Source of the DNA: Helcococcus ovis
Lineage (GTDB): Bacteria > Bacillota > Clostridia > Tissierellales > Peptoniphilaceae
Direction: 5' to 3'
Assembly (NCBI RefSeq): GCF_004524775.2
Contig: NZ_CP119081.1
Span: forward strand, 62,001 to 126,000
DNA: 64,000 nt
Of the stretch, positions 63,918-64,000 are shown piece after piece. The notes below the pieces were generated by a model. It was not told where the DNA came from. It worked only from the letters and a program-made list of their open reading frames with translations, and searched no databases. Within the stretch, counting starts at the first letter, position 1. Every line of letters starts with the position of its first letter. The position numbers were made by a program, and so were the translations under genes.

Positions 63918-64000
63918 TTGAGTAATTTTTATTTACGTGCTTTTTAAACGGGCTTTCTAATTTAAAAATAAAAAAGATAGTACATAAAAAGGGAGACTGT

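Overview
The window is very AT-rich, uses the standard bacterial code, and carries Gram-positive hallmarks: a DarA-type c-di-AMP receptor, Rex, a CtsR-type heat-shock box, lipobox lipoproteins and strong AGGAGG ribosome sites. I read it as a chromosomal segment of a low-GC anaerobic Firmicute, most like Tissierellia/Peptoniphilaceae such as Parvimonas. The taxon is inference; the Gram-positive assignment is firm. No rRNA, tRNA or CRISPR array was seen.

Layout. 0-14.3 kb: housekeeping genes (branching enzyme N-terminus, tmk, darA, holB, a secreted beta-sandwich protein, rsmI, glmM, DegV, an oligopeptide-type binding protein, then the proteostasis run tig-clpP-clpX-lon-ysxC). 14.4-17.1 kb: a 33-codon ORF, a strong terminator, an ABC exporter broken by a frameshift in a T8 run, and an RsgA-like GTPase lacking the OB fold. 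17.2-25.1 kb: a TVP38 membrane protein, a 52-residue rubredoxin, an anti-sigma-type ATPase, typA, an iron-siderophore ABC operon with a metalloregulator-like palindrome and a methyltransferase, and rex.

25.1-37.9 kb is the highlight: a multi-precursor double-glycine peptide (bacteriocin-like) locus. An RRNPP-type regulator faces it. Two copies of a GGACAAATTTGTCC-type palindrome precede promoters, one at a transporter relic and one at the intact C39-peptidase ABC transporter. A HlyD-type accessory protein is intact at 34.9 kb and broken at 27.3 kb. Eight copies of a nearly identical leader-coding sequence are joined to unrelated or distantly related cores. Five precursors look intact, one is out of frame because of a G8 tract exactly at the GG processing site, one has lost most of its leader, and one is a leader relic with no core. 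Each precursor is followed by a small membrane or immunity-like gene, often overlapping or a few bases away. Repeated upstream modules and terminator blocks mark recent duplication and deletion, so the locus looks like a cassette system that diversifies toxin/immunity pairs behind a constant export signal.

38.0-48.2 kb: an ABC-F protein, two BMP-family lipoproteins, a nucleoside ABC importer and deoC-cdd-pdp, together forming a nucleoside scavenging operon. 48.2-53.9 kb: a Gtr-type surface-glycan glucosylation island (two GtrC-like glucosyltransferases, GtrA, GtrB) with a DUF2975/HTH pair inside and four TTACAGGTAAAA boxes in front. 53.9-57.5 kb: CtsR-box-controlled dnaJ-like gene and clpB. 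57.8-62.4 kb: cutC and a phnD-phnC-phnE-phnE importer. 62.5-64 kb: an orphan beta-class DNA methyltransferase and a gene-free stretch bounded by an inverted repeat.

A second unexpected signal is a structured element found three times (25.11, 37.90 and 57.53 kb), with the same internal loops and bulges, a covarying apical stem and a terminator-like outer stem. A second motif is nested in the third copy and recurs at 58.77 kb.
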